Origin: Methanobacteriota archaeon
GTDB lineage: Archaea > Thermoplasmatota > Poseidoniia > MGIII > CG-Epi1
Length of the DNA: 64,000 nt
Assembly (NCBI GenBank): GCA_014240055.1
Contig: JAAZXP010000002.1
Span: 13,898 to 77,897 of the forward strand
Direction of reading: 5' to 3'
Position numbers and translations under genes: made by a program. Shown here piece by piece: positions 61,680 to 64,000 of this stretch (positions are counted from its first letter, which is position 1; each line of letters begins with the position of its first letter). The notes beneath the pieces were generated by a model. The model did no database searches. It was not told the DNA's origin and saw only the letters and a list, made by a program, of their open reading frames with translations.

Positions 61680-62354
61680 ATGAATATCACACGTAGAGGA
61701 TTCTTACAAGGTGCGATTGGGATCGCCGGAGCTGGAATGACTGGTGCACTTACAGTTCCTGCCCTTAAGACATTACTACCGCCTCCAATTACTAGATGTA
61801 ATCCTGATGACGCTCATGAAACTCTTACTTACAAAAAAGAAGAAGGGAAATGGTACGAAGATAAAGGTGGAGATATAGCTAAAATAGAAGATTTTAATCT
61901 ATGGGATGTAGCTATTGTAAATTGGGCTCCAAAAGAATTAGAAGAAGAATTGGGAAATTGTGAAATACAGTTAGCCCTTGCAAAAGTTCCTTCTGAAGAC
62001 AGTATGGAAGGATTAGGAATAAGTGTTGATGAGGGGAATGCAATGATGATGGCCTATCACACATATAAATGTCCACATTTATGCTGTAAACCTGTTTTTA
62101 CAGCACAAGGAAAGAGTACTATTTCTGGAAATGACTTTGAAAATATGTTTTTATGTCCATGTCATTTGTCTTTGTTTGATCCTTTAGATGTAATTAAAAA
62201 CATAGATGAACAAGGTCGTGAGGTAATGGCTGCTAAATTACTAGAAGGTCCTGCACCTTATGGACTTCCCGTAGTACCCATTGCAGAAAAAGACGGAGGC
62301 TTGATCGGTCTAACTACTCACTTAGACTGGCTGAAATATTGCGGACAAGGATAA
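61680..62354 (+). CDS. Rieske [2Fe-2S] protein
   Basis: The 224-residue protein starts with the twin-arginine-like signal NITRRGFLQGAIGIAGAGM, fitting export of a folded iron-sulfur protein and retention by its helix. Ligand block 1 is CPHLCC (Cys131, His133) and block 2 CPCHLSLFDP (Cys159, His162). Cys136 and Cys161 stand where the stabilising disulfide lies. The 25 residues between His133 and Cys159 exceed the short form of bc1 proteins. It accepts electrons from quinol at the Qo site of the b cytochrome encoded downstream. Confidence 0.92.
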   Translation: MNITRRGFLQGAIGIAGAGMTGALTVPALKTLLPPPITRCNPDDAHETLTYKKEEGKWYEDKGGDIAKIEDFNLWDVAIVNWAPKELEEELGNCEIQLALAKVPSEDSMEGLGISVDEGNAMMMAYHTYKCPHLCCKPVFTAQGKSTISGNDFENMFLCPCHLSLFDPLDVIKNIDEQGREVMAAKLLEGPAPYGLPVVPIAEKDGGLIGLTTHLDWLKYCGQG

Positions 62355-62356
62355 TT

Positions 62357-63304
62357 ATGAAATTTAACAAGCTTATTGGATTGGTTATTGGGTGTTTAGC
62401 TCTCTTTGCATTGCCAGTTAGTGCTGAGACTCCAATTTTAGAAGAGTTGATGAGAAAATATACATTTCCATTAATATTCTTATCAATGGCTGGCGCTGTT
62501 TTCGGAGTAGGATATCTTTACTTTACTGGTTTACTTCCTAGAGTATTATTCGATACTTGGGCATGGATAGATGAGAGATTTGCCCTACACCGTTATGTTT
62601 CTCTAGCAAGAAGAGAATATTACTCAGTAGTTTACACATTATTACCTTCTACTGGCCGAACTATTCCACAATCTCACACTGAAAGATATAACATAAAATC
62701 CATATGGTATTGGTATCCCTTCTACTCTTTAGGAGGGCTATCTTTTTTTGCATATATTATTCTTACAATTACAGGAATCTATTTGGGATTCTATTACGTA
62801 CCAGATGGAGAATTCATATTAGATGAAAATGGCCATTCAACATCTGGCGCATACCAGTCCATGGAATTGATAATGACTCAAGTAACTTTTGGTTACATTA
62901 TTCGTGCAATACATCACTGGTCAGCCCATTTCATGGTGGCTTCTGTATTCCTTCATATGATGAGAGTATACTTTGTTGGTGCTTATCGAAATCCGCGTGA
63001 AGTAAACTGGATTTTAGGCGCCATACTATTGATGGTTACTATCTTCTTCGGTTATACGGGATATCTACTGCCATGGGATTCTCTTGGATATGCTGCAGGA
63101 GCTATTGGTTTGGAAATGGCAACATCTATTCCTGCAATGGGGCCTTTAATGGCTCAAATTGTGTTCGGAGGTACTCAATTAACTGGAGATACTGTAACTA
63201 GAATGTATTGGTTACATATTTTTGTTCTTCCATTGATAGGTACCGTTTTAATTATCATTCACATGGCTCTTGTCTGGATACAAGGAGAGGGGGAACCTCA
63301 TTAA
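62357..63304 (+). CDS. Cytochrome b6-like subunit (N-terminal half of cytochrome b)
   Basis: From ATG 62357 the protein has 315 residues. An N-terminal signal-like helix and a second helix (about 36-56) precede the usual four-helix core. Haem ligands are His186 and His200 in RAIHHWSAHFMVASVFLH, and His287 and His302 in YWLHIFVLPLIGTVLIIIH. Spacings are 14 and 15, as in cytochrome b6. GYLLPWDSLGYAAGAIG is the Qo-side motif. The extra N-terminal helices are unlike standard b6. The stop overlaps the next start by one base (TAATG). Confidence 0.93.
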   Translation: MKFNKLIGLVIGCLALFALPVSAETPILEELMRKYTFPLIFLSMAGAVFGVGYLYFTGLLPRVLFDTWAWIDERFALHRYVSLARREYYSVVYTLLPSTGRTIPQSHTERYNIKSIWYWYPFYSLGGLSFFAYIILTITGIYLGFYYVPDGEFILDENGHSTSGAYQSMELIMTQVTFGYIIRAIHHWSAHFMVASVFLHMMRVYFVGAYRNPREVNWILGAILLMVTIFFGYTGYLLPWDSLGYAAGAIGLEMATSIPAMGPLMAQIVFGGTQLTGDTVTRMYWLHIFVLPLIGTVLIIIHMALVWIQGEGEPH

Positions 63305-63924
63305 TGAGTGAAGACGATGCTGCACAAATGATTTATGAACATCAAGAAGAACAACAATCTCTTGATACAATAAGTAAATTAGAAAACAGAGAAGAACACT
63401 CGGTTCTTGAAGCGGATATGATAAAGGGTGAACCTCTTTATCCACATGAGGTAACAAGAGACTCTGTCTTAAGTTTATACATAATTGCCTTATTTTTCTA
63501 CTTAGCTGCATTTATTCCGCCGCCATTACATGAAGCTGCAGATCCAACTGCAGGTACTGCCTACCCTCCACCATTACCAGATTGGTACTTGTTATGGGCT
63601 TTTGGATGTTTGAAGGTCGCTTGGGACATACAAATCTTAATTCCATTATCTAGTATTCCTTTCTTAGGATTAGAAGATATTAATCTTTTCCTAATGACTG
63701 CGAAAGTATGGGGCACCTTAGTTCAAGGTCTGATTATTGGACTTGTAGTTGCTGTCCCTTTCCTTGACCGTGCTTTAGGGGCAGTAATTGACCCTCAATA
63801 CGGGGATGTGATTAATAGAGGTCACGAAAGAAGGCCAATCGAAGATCCTGTAAGGGCTGCGATTGGAGTATATGGAATTGCATCCCATCGATGCTGGAAA
63901 CAAGTTTCCTGGTTTAATATCTAG
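63304..63924 (+). CDS. Cytochrome b C-terminal half (subunit IV-like), with an abrupt C-terminus
   Basis: The 206-residue protein has a hydrophilic N-terminus (1-50) with PHEVTRDSVLSLY. Helices lie at about 54-72, 96-130 and 145-165. PDWYLLW (92-98) replaces the PEWY Qo motif. After RRPIEDPVRAAIGVYGIA the expected last helix breaks off into SHRCWKQVSWFNI and stops. Normal relatives either end after helix three or continue in a hydrophobic helix. A frameshift, assembly error or true truncation should be considered. ATG 63304 is preferred to the longer frame beginning at 63208. Confidence 0.85.
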   Translation: MSEDDAAQMIYEHQEEQQSLDTISKLENREEHSVLEADMIKGEPLYPHEVTRDSVLSLYIIALFFYLAAFIPPPLHEAADPTAGTAYPPPLPDWYLLWAFGCLKVAWDIQILIPLSSIPFLGLEDINLFLMTAKVWGTLVQGLIIGLVVAVPFLDRALGAVIDPQYGDVINRGHERRPIEDPVRAAIGVYGIASHRCWKQVSWFNI

Positions 63925-64000
63925 ACCCGGAATTTCCAATTGGGAAAATGAAAAGTTCAATTGGAATGATGAAACACTGAATGGAACGATACGAATATCT
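63872..64000 (+). CDS. Possible start of a further gene, cut by the window edge
   Basis: In another frame, ATG 63872 opens a reading frame MELHPIDAGNKFPGLISRPG that continues to the end of the window without a stop (43 codons). It overlaps the cytochrome gene by 53 bases. No family is recognised and it could be a chance frame or the shifted continuation of the cytochrome gene. It is hydrophilic, so it does not supply the missing helix. Confidence 0.25.
   Translation, partial: MELHPIDAGNKFPGLISRPGISNWENEKFNWNDETLNGTIRIS

Noticed and set aside
63208..63303. Upstream extension of the cytochrome b C-terminal half.
   Set aside because: This part lies inside the cytochrome b6-like gene with its conserved His302; the TAATG junction at 63304 is a standard coupled start.
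1..64000. CRISPR arrays, insertion sequences, prophage or integrase.
   Set aside because: No regularly spaced direct repeats, transposase motifs or att-like duplications were seen; the repeats found are protein-domain repeats within the surface-protein gene at 567.

Overview
The window is AT-rich and almost entirely coding; no gap between genes exceeds about 140 bases. The core machinery is archaeal: transcription factor B, pelota, an archaeal NAC protein, ABCE1, TiaS, archease, archaeal-type uS15, RibL and an initiator tRNA with archaeal identity features. It sits beside many bacterial-type metabolic genes: proton-translocating transhydrogenase PntA/PntB, acyl-CoA dehydrogenase, enoyl-CoA hydratase, PPDK, aconitase, FolD, two-domain riboflavin synthase, RmuC, RusA, and a Rieske/cytochrome b operon. 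Aerobic heterotrophic marine Euryarchaeota (Ca. Poseidoniia, Marine Group II or III) show this mixture. That placement is an inference from gene content and needs a marker-gene tree.

Layout. 1-6165 (+): the end of a HAD phosphatase, a giant surface protein with a cytoplasmic zinc ribbon, a crotonase, endonuclease III and dCMP deaminase. 6166-10784 is mostly (-): a PH-domain membrane protein, a frameshifted SHOCT-like gene (+), a DMT transporter, TiaS, an unknown protein, archease and tRNA-Met(CAT). 10892-17594: a small membrane zinc-ribbon protein (+), then a second large surface protein and the HD hydrolase - site-2 protease - dihydroorotase group (-). 17728-24236 (+): TFB, pelota, NAC, acyl-CoA dehydrogenase, then pntAA-pntAB-pntB behind a promoter with overlapping palindromes. 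24233-34053: RmuC (-), then (+) TrmJ-like methyltransferase, a P-loop protein with an unknown partner, PPDK, a Frag1/DRAM-like protein, a three-gene secretion/pilus assembly set without pilins, and PurM.

34065-39011 (-): aconitase, a small membrane protein, a geranylgeranyl-reductase-like flavoprotein, FolD and RusA. 39089-43506 (+): ABCE1 and an MMPL/RND transporter. 43499-45658 (-): a four-gene riboflavin/FAD cluster. 45749-47757 (-): a metallo-beta-lactamase-fold hydrolase followed by two overlapping genes that look like the separated halves of the Tpa1/OGFOD1 ribosomal prolyl hydroxylase. 47836-49792 (+): PyrG and a small membrane protein. 49789-56625 (-): a complete type IV pilus-like cluster (ATPase, two membrane platform proteins, four pilin-like proteins). 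56667-60509 (-): thioredoxin reductase, a tRNA m1A methyltransferase, uS15 and a multi-pass membrane protein. 60629-64000 (+): a respiratory operon with a CxCH surface protein, a small membrane protein, Rieske protein, b6-like cytochrome b and its subunit-IV-like half.

Many TATA-like boxes lie about 22-30 bases before start codons, including TTG and GTG starts, so leaderless or near-leaderless transcripts are probably common. Genes inside operons overlap by 1-20 bases, and several convergent pairs share a 4-base stop overlap. No CRISPR array, insertion sequence, integrase or rRNA was seen. All protein functions are inferred from reading motifs by eye; no database search was run.
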